Positions 38,301 through 49,090 of a stretch of 64,000 bases of DNA are shown here, in pieces (position 1 is the stretch's first letter; the number at the start of each line of letters is the position of its first letter). Made by a program: the position numbers and the translations under genes. This DNA is from Zonotrichia leucophrys gambelii (lineage: Eukaryota; Chordata; Aves; Passeriformes; Passerellidae): contig NC_088178.1 of the NCBI RefSeq assembly GCF_028769735.1, positions 25,503,357-25,567,356 on the forward strand, written 5' to 3'. The notes under the pieces were generated by a model. It was not told the DNA's origin, did not search any database, and worked only from the letters and a program-made list of their open reading frames with translations.

Positions 38301-40221
38301 AAGATTCTGCAGCATTAACGAATTCAATGTTAAATAATATATCTATCTTTAAAAAGTAATCACAACAGCACAGAGCAGTTGCCAAAAAGAGCCCTTCTGG
38401 TTCTGCAAGTACAGGACTGTGCTCCTGCTGCCATGGAAACTGAGTCCCTCACTGCTCTGGTCCTGGTACAGTGCCACACATGCTCTCAAGCATTTAATAA
38501 ATATTAATAATGCATTAAATAATATCGAAGTATCAGAAACAGAACATCTAAGAAAAAAAATTGGCAATAAAACTCACTTTGCATGGCTGCAGCCCAAAGG
38601 CTTGTAAGCCTTGCTCCAAGCCAGCTATAAATCCTGTTCTCTCCCAGTTTCTAACACTTGCTCTTGGCATTAAGTGTGAGTGAGTGACTGCCAGGCCTTA
38701 GCTTGGGCTGAATAAAAGCAGGAAACCTGGAGGAAAAACTGAAACCCTTCCACTTGTCCAACAGGTACCCCTGCAAGGAGCAGCTGTGTGTGCTGAGCAC
38801 AGGGCTGGCAGGCAGGAGGCCTCATTTCTGTTCTTGCCTCGGCTGCTGACTCTTGTACAGCAGAGTCACTCTGGAGCAGAGGAGCTCTATCACCATTTAT
38901 TCACCTCTTCGTGAGGAGAAAGGCACAGGGCTGCCAGATCTGCCACAGCTCTGGGAAGGAAAGTCACGGGCCTTGCCAGGAACAGAAGCACAGTCTACCA
39001 GGGCATCAATACTATGGCAAGAAACAGGATGTCTCACCCTGAGGGACCATCAGTGACAGAGCTCACAACTCTCCTTTAAAAATCTTTTGGCTTCTTGCAT
39101 GTTAAAATCTGGCTTCTGAAAACCTTTCAGTGTGCAAGGGTTTAGTTTTATTTTACAACTAGCTTACAGTATTATTGTAACTTCTAAAGTCTAATCATGT
39201 TTTTATCACTTGCATTTCAGACAGAATTTCTCACAGAGTAGAAAATCTGCATTAATTTTATCACAGGGCCTTTTACCCTCCCCTCCCTGGGTATCTACAT
39301 ATTGATGATTTTAATGGAAAATAGAGAGTTAGAAAAACTACACTCAGCTTTTCCAACACTTCCCTCACATGCACCATGAAATAGTGAGGATTTCCCTTTG
39401 GCTGGAAGCAGCTGTCAGCCTGGGAGCAGAGCACACCAGAGCAGGCAGGCTCCTTTTCTGCCAAGGACCAGCTACTGCACAGGACAACAAGCAGCAACCC
39501 ACATCTTCATCTCCATCACCAAACTCAACTTACTGACTTCCTGGGCAAAGGAAAAAATGAAAGAACAATTGACATCTTACAGCATTTTATAAGGCAGGCA
39601 CAGAAAAGTGTAGCAACACAGAAAAGCAGAAGTGAGCAACAGCATGCTGTGGGAACATCTTTGAAATTACCAGGGAAAAGCTGCAGGAAAATGGAAAAGC
39701 TGTAGAAAAGAAAAGGACACCAGTAAAAGGATCAGGAGAACTTCACACCAAATCAATCCCACCACAAATGCATCCCTAACACAACATCAGTCTCTGAGGC
39801 ACACCAAAGACATGGCAGATTTGTCAGTGAATTCAAAAAGCTGATGGTATTGAAAAGGCCAGCAGAAACAAAAGCTGGGAGTCTGCTGAGGGAATCAATA
39901 ATGGTTAGACATTTTCAGGTGTAACAGAGTGTTTAATGGTCCTTTAGGTGGACAATGGAGTCACAAAAACTTACTATTTCTAGCACTGGCAATCTTAGTG
40001 TAGGTGTATCAAATAAATGTGTTCACCAACACATTACACTTGGTTTCTCTGGTTTCATAATTGCAGTTTGAATAAATTTTGGAGCATTTTCTGAATAATT
40101 TTAAATTATCCTAAGTATCTTCCACTCTTAACATCAATCAGTCAGAAATCACATCTCTAACCTGTGCTAAGGCTGGTTTTAGAACACTGCAGACACAAGA
40201 GAACTGGTCTGCATTGACTTT
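32354..40221. other. LRP8 intron 2, no gene seen
   Basis: Mostly A-rich on the plus strand and apparently unique. It contains the RE1-half-site patch at 34195-34280 and an AT-rich candidate element at 35640-35760. The segment 37680-38340 is strikingly A-rich. A weak MIR-like stretch near 38800-38860 is too diverged to call. Confidence 0.45.
34195..34280. promoter_or_regulatory. Candidate regulatory element with RE1/REST half-site
   Basis: GGCGCTGTCC at 34213-34222 is exactly one half of the REST/NRSF RE1 element (reverse orientation). The adjacent half does not match. CpGs are otherwise rare here, yet several occur in this patch, next to CGCAATTAATTAGAGCGG. REST represses neuronal genes, and LRP8 is neuronal, so the position in its intron is plausible. 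Binding is not shown. Confidence 0.35.
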
Positions 40222-40350
40222 TCATAGAATCACAGGATGGTTTGGGTTGGAAGGGACTCTAAAGACCTTTAGTTCCAAACCCAGGTTGCTCAGAGCCCCA
40301 GCCAGCCTGGCCTTGAACACTGCCAGGGATAGGGCATACACAGTTTCTTT
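40222..40350 (-). mobile_element. CR1 LINE, 5'-truncated 3' end
   Basis: The plus strand reads TCATAGAATCACAGGATGG then TTTGGGTTGGAAGGGACTCT, which is the reverse complement of the 3' end of avian CR1. The element is therefore on the minus strand with its 3' end at the left. It continues with AGTTCCAAACCCAGGTTGCT and CAGCCTGGCCTTGAACACTG. Compared with my memory of the consensus, roughly 40 bases are missing between these blocks. It carries no coding capacity. Confidence 0.9.
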
Positions 40351-43300
40351 ATACATTAAAATGCTTTGGAAGAAATTTACCTGCCTTGGCTCAAAATGTA
40401 GAATATGCTTCTATCCTCTGAAATGCCAGCTCTGAGCTCTCTGATAAACAAACCAAGTCATGTTGGTTTCAACTGCACTTTCATAATTTCCTTCTTGAAC
40501 TTAATCATTACATTCACTCTTCCCTTTCTCCTTGACCTCAGGAAAGCTTTTCAGCTCACAGCTCATTCCTGTAACTGTATCTAGAGCAACTAGATACACT
40601 GCATAAAACAGCAGCACTGCATAAAACCAAGTTCACTTCCCTCAGTAACCATCATGTCCCCAGTGGCTCTCCCAGCTCTCTCTTCTGCCTTTTCAGTGGT
40701 CCCATCTCAGTTCTCTCTTTCTTTTCCAGACCATGAGCAGTAGTGATAGAAAATCACCCCCTTCTGGAAAGCAGTCTGCATTTAGACTGCTTAATAAAGA
40801 AAACTGCATAAATAAATTGCTCAAGAAAATGTCCCAGGAAATAGGGAAAAGGAGAATGCCATGTGCTTAAAACTTGATTTTCTACATAAATGTTGCAGCA
40901 GGTTGCACTAACAGGGAATATAATCCAGACACCAAAAACATGCAAGTTAGTTTTTTCAGAGCAGATAACAAGAATATAATGAAAAATGAAGACAAATGAA
41001 TAAAGACATTCACTGTGGAGCACAAGAAGTCAGTAAACTGGTTTTAAACCTAAGCTGGACATGAATCCAGTACAGACCAGGACAAGCAGGCAGCAGCCAC
41101 ACAGAAAAGCAAACAAGTCCTGCCTCTCAACACCAGTCCTCCAAGTGCTTCCAGTTTTGGGATAAGCATGCAAGCTGGCCACACAACACAGTTAAAATCT
41201 CACTGACACAATCAAGAGCATATGACCATGCATAAGCCAGGGAACCCTCAAACTCCACGTGGTGACATGCACAGGAGCTCCAGGGCAGCAGGCAGCAATC
41301 ACTCAGCATACAGGACACTGGCTCAATATGAAACAGAAAGAGAAATTGCAGCAATGCATAACAGAGGAAAAAAAGTTATAGAATACATGTGGCATTGTGA
41401 GTGCCTACTGTGCCACTTGGTCACGCCCCAAAAGCTGCAAGCCTGGCACACCATTACACTCCTGCACTTCAGAGCCACCCAGACCACACTTAACTCTGCA
41501 CAGGATCCACAATTTAGTTTTCAAATGGGCTTTTTGATATGTTTTTACTCCCAAATTCCAGCTCTAGTGAAACCTAAACTGACAAGCATGGAGACCATGA
41601 GGCTGCCTCCTGGGCTTCTACACAGGCAGCAGGAGTCAAAGTCTCTGTACAAAGCCTGTGTGAGCACAGGACTCCTCCTTCCTCAACTGCAAAGGAAATG
41701 TGTCTCAGCTACACAGCCACCTCCTGCAGCCACAAGGCAGGCAAGGCTGAGGTAGGGGAGGTTTGCTGAGGCCACATGTTTACCTTGCATTCTGTACACA
41801 TGGGAACAGTTTTTGAAACAGTAACTCCCTTCAGACTGCATCTCACACCTGAGGCAGCCTCAACCCTGTCTATAAAATATCCCCATGAGCAGTCCTCACC
41901 AGCAAGCAACATCACAGAAAGGATACCAGTGCAAAGGTGGAAAATGGAGCTTTAAACAAGAAATAGTAATTCTGCATTTGCCTGTGTCCCCCTGCAGGCA
42001 GGTATTACAAAGCTGAAATGATCCTGCAGCTTGTGTTTCATTTTAGGAAACTGGTTAAGCTACTCATTGCTTTTTGCAGCTATACTCTCTGCCACATTTA
42101 GTGTTTATTCAACAGTGAAACATTTGAGCAGAGATCCTCCAGTCTCTTTCACCCACACTCAGGTCTGGGTTAAAATAAATCATACTTACATCATAAAAAT
42201 AAAATCAAACAGCTATCAAAGTAAGAGCTCCTATTTTGCGTCAAATATATTGCGTCAGGCAGCTGTTTGCAAGGTCTTCTTGTTTTGTGCTGGCTACAAT
42301 GGCAAGCAGGAATAAACTTGTAAAGCTGGGGAAAAGCCTCCAAGAGCCACTCCCCCTTCAGAACAGAGCTCTAGGATTTTCCCCTCTGGGGGATTATCAC
42401 AGCACCCCGGACACACAGCACACACATCCCTGGTCTGACCTGGCTTTGCAGCCTCCACCCTTCCTGAGGGGGACACAGAAAAAAGTCAGTATCCCACTTT
42501 TTGAGTACCTCAGCAAAGAATGTTTTTGCTAAAACACTGTGCCTCAGAAAATGGACATTTTTCCCACTATAAAAGTAGCTTTGATGTTTTATAAAGTTGC
42601 TGCTGTACCATTACAAAAAATGTCTCAATGACTGTCATCTGCAAGCATTGTGTGAAACAGCTTGTAAGTGTCTTTCCAGTATTTCCAAAGAGGAAAATGT
42701 ATCACAGGGAAGGACGAAAATGCATCTACAGAAATCACGTTCAGAATTACTCTGGGCCCCTGTCCTCATTGTATGGACCACGTTTAGTGCAGATTGTGGC
42801 ATTGAAAGCTGTGAGCTGTGACCAGGATTTTGTTTTTCCAGGCCTACACAGACTGGACTGAGCCCAAGCAAATCCTTTTGCATAGAGCAGAAACAAATAG
42901 TTTCAGGACTAATAGTTTAGGTTTAAACTCTGCAGTAGGTACCCAAGATTTTTAATTCCCAAGTTTAAAACATTATTTCCCCAGCAATCCAAACAATGTA
43001 ACTTCCACTGGTTATCTCTCTGTAGTTTAGCTTCCTTTCCAAAGATACATTTTAAGGAACATATCTACTCCCTTTTTATCTTCCTTTCCTCAAAATGGTA
43101 TAAATTGCTGAAAACATGACAGCAAAACAGCATCTTCATATTTAGGCAATCTGTTTACTGCTTTATTTTTATATATTTCTACAATGCACACAAATTAGTG
43201 TCTCCTTTTCTCTTGTTAACACTTCACAAGTCATGTGCCTACACACAACGAGCACCATCTCCTCCCTTCTGGCAGCCCCCTTGGCTACCATTCTTTTGCT

Positions 43301-45879
43301 AGCCCAGAAACCGAATCCTGGATAAACTTAATACACCAAAAAACCAGTGCTGCCTTCAGGTCCATGTCTGCTGTATTAACTCACACATCACTCCTAGGGT
43401 ACATAAGTTGAACTCCCAGCCCTGACAGAAAAGGATTACTCAGTTGAAATCAAATGCCAAGGATGCAATTCACTTTGATTACTGACACATTCTCCTTAGA
43501 ATCCAAAACATGATGCCAGCAAATCATGGGGGCTCGGAGGATGGGGGAAACGGGGACAGACACGGGACACAACACAAAAGGGACACAGATAACAACAAAT
43601 AAATTAAAATTCAGTCTTGCACAAAGATAATTTCTCATAGGAAGCCCACAGAGTCCTGCCAAAAAAAACCAAAAAAAACCTCTTTCCAACTATTTAAGAT
43701 ACTCTTGGTTACAAAATTTTCCAGTGTATTGCACTATCTGCCACAAGGAATTGGTTTCACAAACCAGTTCTGCACACCATAAAGACCATCCTGTCTCTTT
43801 AAAAGGGGAGAATACACACAAGCAGCAATGAGCTATTACAAATACATTATTAGCTCTGGGAGAAGGAATCATCAAGTAATTACAGAGGTTATCAGGGTCC
43901 TTATCAGCACTCACTGCCAGCAGGCTACCTGCATATTCATTTCCTTCTCCATCACTACTCTGGCATGCTGAGTTTTCCAAAATAGTTTCTTCTATTGCAT
44001 ATGTTCATAAAATAGTTTTAAAATAAATTTCTGTTTATTACAGCAGTGATAACAGAGGCAGTATCTAGAAGCAAAAACATGGAATGTATTTTTTCACCCA
44101 GTGAGTAGAACTCCAAATATTCCATATGCTGAAAAACAGTATGCACTTTCAAAATAAAGCAGTGTTCAGAACAATTTAAGTGAGAAAAATGTGCATGACA
44201 AACGTAATTTTTGTCTTTCAGCCTGCTTGAAGAAGCAACTGCAAAATCTCTCTATTTATGAACTAAATAAACAGTCCGTGAGCAATTCCTGTAGTCTAAT
44301 TCCCAATCAATAATAAATGCCAAATTCAGATTAAAGTGAAGAACATATTTTTACCACCCCAAGCCCAACTATAAAACCCATCTGAAATAAACCTAAATCA
44401 GATGCAATAAGCATTATAACATAGCACAGTCCACAATGAGCTGATGTTCAGCAGCAGGTTGTTCTACACTCTCTCTTCTGACACAATGCTCAGAGGGCTG
44501 CTTATAAGGAGAAGATAAAAAAGCAGCCCAGATACTGAGCCCCTCACTCACTCAGGGCAAGAGCTCAGGACACAAACCTACTCTTCTGTGTTGAGTGCAG
44601 GGTCCAGAATCCATTCAGGATGCTCCTCCAGCCACGATCCCAACCTCCGAAAAGCAGCTCCAGAAGCACTGCCTACAGGTTACCTGAGCTCAGCAAGCCT
44701 TTGTACCACAGTGCACAGAGGTTTGAAATAGGAGGCTTCAAGAACACCATTATACACCTGCTCAGAGATTCTCAGTGCTTCCACAGATTACTGTCTCTCT
44801 TGGGAAACACAGACACTTGTATGAAAACTTTCCCACTTATGGCTGCACAAGAGTCCACAGTAGTTCTCAGTCACCCCCAGCTTCCCCGACTCTTTTGCAA
44901 TTTGAAACATTCCACATCTAATTTGCCTCTAAATAGTGCCATTATAATTCCTGTAAGAACCATTTCTATGTCTCAATTAATGCTGCCTACTCCCCAGCTC
45001 ATAAAAAATATCATATATAAAGTCAATCAAGTCCTCTGAATAAAGACAGCAACCAGAAAGGAATGTTATGGGGTAATCACAGGGAACATCTTGTTATAAT
45101 TTAAGAGTTTGGGAATCCCTGCTCTCCTTAAACTGATCTACTCAGACTTCACTCCAAATATCACCTGACAGACTTACATGGGAAAATGTTAGCAGGAAAA
45201 TCACATATGGAAAAACACATAACCAGTGACCTTTCTTTTTGTGATGCATTCACTGGGTCTATGAGCTTTGAAGAGTTCACTCACTGAATGCACATTCAGT
45301 GCCTATTATTCTACAGAGATAATTCAAGAGATGTGGTACTTGCTACAATATTTGCAATTTTAAACCCCAAATTAAAGACACTTCTCTTCAAGATTAAGCC
45401 TCTGTAATTTCTTTTACAGATGCTTCTTACACTTCATGGCTGAGACAAATTCTCCCAGGCTATCAGAAACTGTAACCAAAATAACAGCCAAGTTATAACA
45501 GCACAACCCTACAAAGTACCCAGAGTTTATGGGTCTCCACTGATACGCACCAGGGCCACACCACAGGAGAAAGAACGAGTGCCATTTTTTCAGGATTGGA
45601 AGTATAGATCTTTCTCTTTTTTCCCTTACACTATGAAGGAATTAGTGTTGCATGGCTGACACTGCCAAACCAAGCAGGGCTACTTGTTCATCTGCCTTGT
45701 CACCCTGACTGCAAACATATTTAAACACAAGATCCACACCCACCGCACATCTTGTAAGATGATTATGAGTAAGCAACATTTCACATGAGCACCTGTCACT
45801 CGCCCTAAGCACGGGCTCTTCCGGGGTTTAACATCTCTCCCAGCTGCCCCGAGGACACAAACTGTGTGTTCCTTGAGGC
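40351..45879. other. LRP8 intron 2, proximal segment, no gene seen
   Basis: AT-rich, mostly unique. The 177-codon plus-strand frame at 41222-41755 has no recognisable domain and no splice or promoter context. A small duplicated AAAAAAAACC unit is near 43660-43680. The CpG island begins at the right end. Confidence 0.45.
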
Positions 45880-46106
45880 GCCCTGAGCAGAGGCGCTGCT
45901 GGAGGCGGGGGAACGCGTAGAGGGCGGGCAGGGAGCTGCCCGGTGACGGCTGCTGCCGGACCCGCGCTGCCGTGTGGCGCTCCGGGCATCCCGGCCGAGC
46001 CGGGCCGGGCGAGCCGGCAGCGAGGAGCCGCTGCCCCGCGGCGCCGCGTCACGGATCTGCTGCTGCCGGCAGCCAATCGGCGCCGCGGCCGGGGACGGCG
46101 CGACTT

Positions 46107-46121
46107 CATTCATTCATTCAT
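46107..46121. repeat. (CATT)n short microsatellite
   Basis: Just under four units of CATT lie in LRP8 intron 2, about 75 bp beyond the exon 2 donor. It is short and likely polymorphic, with no sign of function. Confidence 0.8.
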
Positions 46122-46190
46122 AAAAAAGAGGCGCAGCGCAGCTGGGAAGCGCGCCCTGCCCGGCACCCCCGCCCCGTGCGGGGCACGGAT

Positions 46191-46196
46191 ACTCAC
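46191..46196 (-). other. Splice donor of LRP8 exon 2
   Basis: Read on the minus strand the junction is GATTGCC|GTGAGT, a near-consensus donor placed one base after the last LDL-A cysteine codon. This fixes the exon end and leaves phase 1. Confidence 0.88.
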
Positions 46197-46316
46197 GGCA
46201 ATCCGCCTCGTCACTGTTATCCGAGCAGTCGTCGTCCTCGTCGCATTTCCAGATGGCGGGGATGCACCGCTCGTTCCGGCACTGGAACTGGTTCTCCTCG
46301 CACTCCTTGACGGCGC
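46197..46316 (-). CDS. LRP8: LRP8-like exon 2: first LDL-receptor class A module
   Basis: This 120-bp exon is in phase 1 at both ends, so it is a symmetrical one-module exon as is usual in LDL-receptor genes. It encodes one complete LDL-A repeat: six cysteines in the order C-x6-C-x4-C-x6-C-x5-C-x8-C. Recognisable stretches are [20 protein letters not shown] and NSDEADC. The aspartates and glutamates of CDEDDDC and SDE form the calcium cage of the fold. [10 protein letters not shown] followed by W-x-CDEDDDC is what I know from module 1 of vertebrate LRP8; VLDLR and LDLR differ at several of these positions. The acceptor is CTCGCAG at 46317-46323 and the donor is GTGAGT at 46196-46191. Joining exon 1 gives GAVKEC just after the signal peptide. 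Later modules, the EGF and beta-propeller regions, the membrane segment and the NPxY tail are not in the window, so the gene is partial here. Confidence 0.93.
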
Positions 46317-46330
46317 CTGCGAGACACGGG
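46317..46330 (-). other. Splice acceptor of LRP8 exon 2
   Basis: Read on the minus strand the sequence is CCCGTGTCTCGCAG|GCGCC. The AG is at 46318-46317. The polypyrimidine tract is short and GC-rich, as is common in CpG-island introns. The position restores the reading frame across the junction (K-G-A-V-K-E-C). Confidence 0.85.
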
Positions 46331-46460
46331 GCCGCGCCTGGGTCAGCGGGGCGCGCTCCCATGGCTGGGCAGTGGGGGCATCCCGGGGCCGCCTCGCCGC
46401 CCGGTCCGGCCGCGGACAGCCCGGGCAAGACGCCGGGAGCCACCGCCGGCCGAGTGGGGG

Positions 46461-46542
46461 CTGCGGCTGGGCTCGCCTGGGCACAGCGGCTCGGTGCGGG
46501 GCTGGGGCCGGGCTCGCCGGGGCACAGCGGCTCGGTGCGGGG
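46461..46542. repeat. Two-copy 41-bp tandem repeat in LRP8 intron 1
   Basis: Positions 46461-46501 and 46502-46542 are 41-bp direct copies that differ at only about three positions. The shared core includes GCACAGCGGCTCGGTGCGGG. It probably arose by a local slippage duplication inside the CpG island. Confidence 0.9.
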
Positions 46543-46979
46543 CAGGGGGAAACGCGCCTCCGCGGGAGCACGGCGGCGATCCCGGAGCTGCTTTGTGCAG
46601 GGATAAAAGGGGCCATTCCCGTGCTTCCCCGCATTGTTTTAAAGGCGGAGGGAAAAGGAGCCTGGGTATAGAATATGGTTAAACCCGAAACACAACAGAC
46701 AAAGAAAAATTATAAAGCGCAGTGATGCTGGGACCTCCTGCGCATCCGTTGCCGGGGCAAAACGCACCGACACCTGGGGACGCGGGGCGGAAAAGGCACC
46801 GTCCCGGGAAAAGGGACCTGACCCAACTAAAGTTGAGGGCGGGGGGAGAACGGAGCAAATCTGCTTTACAGACTCGGTGCCGCGCTGCTCTGATGAGGCA
46901 CAAATCCCCTCTGAAAGGGATTAAAGGTGGCAGCTCCTGTCACCAGCTCTCGGGCTCCATTCGCCCGCCTGAAGAGCTT

Positions 46980-47044
46980 GCCCGGCCCCCGCAGGTCGCA
47001 ACCCCCGAGCGTGCCCGGCCCTCCGCAGGTCCCAAACCCCGCGC
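46980..47044. repeat. Imperfect 33-bp direct duplication in LRP8 intron 1
   Basis: Two adjacent copies begin at 46980 and 47013. Both contain GCCCGGCC, CCGCAGGTC and an AACCCCG-like stretch, with small indels between copies. Confidence 0.7.
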
Positions 47045-47178
47045 AGGGCACCGAGGCGAGCGGGCATCCGCAGCCGCACATCCCGGGGTGCCCGTGCCGG
47101 CAGGACGCTCGCCTCCTCCCCGGCAGCGCTGAGGCCGGGGAACCCCGGCGCGGAGGGAGAGCGGCCGCACCGCGCCGG

Positions 47179-47184
47179 ACCCAC
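47179..47184 (-). other. Splice donor of LRP8 exon 1
   Basis: Read on the minus strand the junction is CAAAG|GTGGGT. The GT is at 47184-47183. It leaves exon 1 in phase 1, which agrees with the exon 2 acceptor. Confidence 0.85.
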
Positions 47185-47254
47185 CTTTGCCGAGGTGCAG
47201 CTTGAGCAGCAGCAGCTGGAGGAGCAGCAGCCGGGCGAGCGCTGGCCGGCACAT
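47185..47254 (-). CDS. LRP8: LRP8-like exon 1 (coding part): signal peptide
   Basis: This is the first coding exon of an LDL-receptor-family gene read on the minus strand. The ATG at 47254-47252 sits in a good initiation context (GCACCATGT, A at -3). It opens 23 codons plus one base, giving a short N-terminus (MCRPALAR) followed by a leucine-rich core (LLLLQLLLLKLHL), which is a typical cleavable signal peptide for a type I membrane receptor. The exon ends AAAG followed by GTGGGT (donor at 47184-47179) in phase 1, matching the phase of exon 2. The frame stays open upstream of this ATG to about 47494, so an N-terminal extension is formally possible. I chose this ATG because it starts directly at the signal peptide, as in known LRP8 proteins. 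LRP8 binds Reelin and apoE at the neuronal surface. The gene name rests mainly on exon 2; VLDLR is the main alternative and fits less well. Confidence 0.85.
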
Positions 47255-47560
47255 GGTGCTCGCTCCCTCCCTCCCTCGGTGGCAGCGCGCCGTGTGCGGG
47301 GTGCGCGCAGCCGGCGCGCCGCTCGCTGCCCGCCCCGTGCCGACTGCGGCCGGCGCCGCCCCCGCCCCGCCGCGCCGCCGCCGTGACGCGCCCCGCTGGG
47401 CGGGCCCCGCTCGGCTCGGCCCCGGAGAGCGCGGCCGGCATCCCGCCTCCCGGAGGAGCCCGGAGGGACACCTGCGGGACACTCCCGCCGCCACCGAAAG
47501 GAAGCCCCGCAGATGGCACGGCTGTGCGCTCCCAGGCCGGGCTGCTCACCCTGGAGCTCT
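47255..47560 (-). promoter_or_regulatory. LRP8 promoter and 5' UTR (TATA-less, GC boxes)
   Basis: The 300 bases upstream of the LRP8 ATG are extremely GC-rich with no TATA box. GC-box (Sp1-type) cores are visible at 47330-47336 and 47362-47368 (CCGCCCC on the plus strand) and at 47398-47404 (GGGCGGG). A TGACG half-CRE is at 47384-47388. This is a dispersed-start CpG-island promoter layout; the transcription start cannot be placed from sequence alone. An out-of-frame ATG at 47441-47439 would overlap the main start if transcription begins upstream of it. Confidence 0.75.
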
Positions 47561-49090
47561 CGCTGGGATAGGCGGGCCTGGGCCCTGCTGGGTCTGACTG
47601 GGTCAGGCCTTCAGGTCCTGAGCCTCCCTCGGTGGCCCCGGTACAATGACAGCCTCATTCATGATCTTAATTTTATTAAGCCAATTAAACACACAGGCTC
47701 CTTTAAACGGCCTCGAGTCACAAATTATGTGCTTTCCTCATTACTTCAGATCTCCCACTGAGGGCTTTCATTATGACCATACTGATGTGGTCATCTCCAC
47801 TTAATTGTATTAAAATTAGTGAAACAAGTACCAAGTATACTAAAGGTGGGCACCTCTCCTCGTAGGGATTGCTTACCCTTTCTACTGCCTAAGCACATGC
47901 GGTCTGATCAGTAATAACAAATGGTTCCCAAGCTATCAGGGGCCTTATTTATCACTCCATTTGTACGGTGCTGATGAGAAAGCAGTTCACCGTCTTTAAT
48001 TAACATCGCAGCCTCCTTCATACAGTCAGGATTAACAGTATTCCAGTAATCGTATTATGAGAAGATACTTTTCAAGAGTAACTTGAATCTATCATCACAA
48101 CAGAATTAACATGATTATATGTGGAGTGTCATTTAAAAAAAATTAATCAAACACTAATTTTACATAAACCAATGTAACAAAGCTTTGCAGTTTCAAAGCC
48201 TGAAATGCCATTGACTTAAGAACTGGGCTGCCATTTAAAAATGTACCTGTGTCTTTAACAAAAATTTTGCAAGTCATTAGTCAGCAGTGTCACTAATGCC
48301 TTTGAATCATGTGAAGAGAAGAGCTAATCATTGAGCTATTCCACTAGCAGCTTATAGAGTATTAACAATTTATTCAAGCCTGTTTGAACAATTTTTAGCG
48401 TGAGAAATGTAGCGCATATTTGTGTTGGCTGCATCAATGTGATAGATTACAATAATTGCTTAAAGCAAATGAGGTATTTATAATACATTAGGTCAAATTT
48501 CTCTTTTTTGAATGTGTCAAAACACAGATTTATAAAGCTACTGTAATTCATGGCCTCATTCTTCTCTTTTGTAAGTTAGTTTATTAGTTGACATTGGAAG
48601 TGGATCCAAAGGCAATAATGAAGCTATCTGGTACTAAACAGGTGTGAATGTGCAGAGCATTAGTCACAGCAATGATCTGCTCTGATTCCTGATGGAATTT
48701 TGTTTCATTTTAGAAAACAACCAAACAGGTGTTTTGGCCTTAATGCCTCTCATAGGAAACAACACTAATGAGATTTTTTTGAGTGAACTTCTCCGGTGTC
48801 ACCTGAGCAGCAGCAATTTCAAGAGCCTTCACTGACCAGCCATTGTAGGGGCTACTGGTAGCCTAGTACCATCTTGTGGACATCTGTGTCTCTGAGGAAT
48901 TGCAGAGGCAAGAGGGAAACTGGAGGTGCTATGGGAGAAGTAGATCGGGCAAAGGAAGCCATTTGGTATGAAAGAGAAATGAAATATAATTTCATCCATC
49001 ATGTTCCAGTAGTTAAGACTGTTAATTTACCTTTTAATTTACCTTTGTGGTTTATTGCTTCTACTTGGTCACACACCACTGCACATTAAA
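47561..49090. promoter_or_regulatory. AT-rich repeat-free block upstream of LRP8 (candidate enhancers)
   Basis: The 1.4 kb just upstream of the CpG island contains no recognised mobile element. It is full of TAAT, TTAATTA and ATTA cores, for example ATTAAAATTAGTG (47810), TTAATTAACATCGCAG (47997) and GATTACAATAATTGCTTAAAG (48443). Long repeat-free AT-rich DNA next to a developmental neuronal promoter often contains conserved enhancers. No coding frame is convincing. Confidence 0.4.

Larger units (their letters stand above)
46317..47184 (-). other. LRP8 intron 1 (868 bp, GC-rich)
   Basis: This short intron lies between exons 1 and 2, entirely inside the CpG island. It is very GC-rich and carries two internal near-duplications (46461-46542 and about 46980-47044). 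Several long open frames cross it on both strands, which is expected where stop codons are rare. I see no additional exon in it. Confidence 0.8.
45880..47560. promoter_or_regulatory. CpG island over the LRP8 5' end
   Basis: CpG dinucleotides are dense from about 45880 to 47560, in sharp contrast to the AT-rich DNA on both sides. The island covers exon 1, intron 1, exon 2, the first few hundred bases of intron 2 and the upstream promoter. Such islands mark promoters of broadly or developmentally expressed vertebrate genes. It is the only CpG island in the window. Boundaries are by eye. Confidence 0.9.

Noticed and set aside
38790..38860. MIR-like stretch (CTCATTTCTGTTCTTGCCTC...CTGCTGACTC)
   Set aside because: The resemblance to MIR is short and degraded; not enough to call a repeat by eye.
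41222..41755. 177-codon plus-strand frame
   Set aside because: No recognisable domain, signal or splice context. A frame of this length is expected about once or twice by chance in 64 kb read in six frames.
43535..43600. GGGGGCTCGGAGGATGGGGG-like patch suspected to be an LTR end
   Set aside because: No paired terminal sequence, TATA or poly(A) signal, or flanking duplication could be found around it.
44620..45039. 139-codon plus-strand frame
   Set aside because: No recognisable family and ordinary intronic composition.
45943..46671. 242-codon plus-strand frame in the CpG island
   Set aside because: It overlaps LRP8 exon 2 and intron 1 on the opposite strand. The translation is rich in Arg, Ala, Gly and Pro with no domain, as expected where stop codons are scarce.
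46866..47549. 227-codon minus-strand frame over LRP8 exon 1
   Set aside because: It is a different frame from the signal peptide, and the translation is low-complexity GC-driven text. Only the part from the ATG at 47441 is kept, as a possible upstream ORF.
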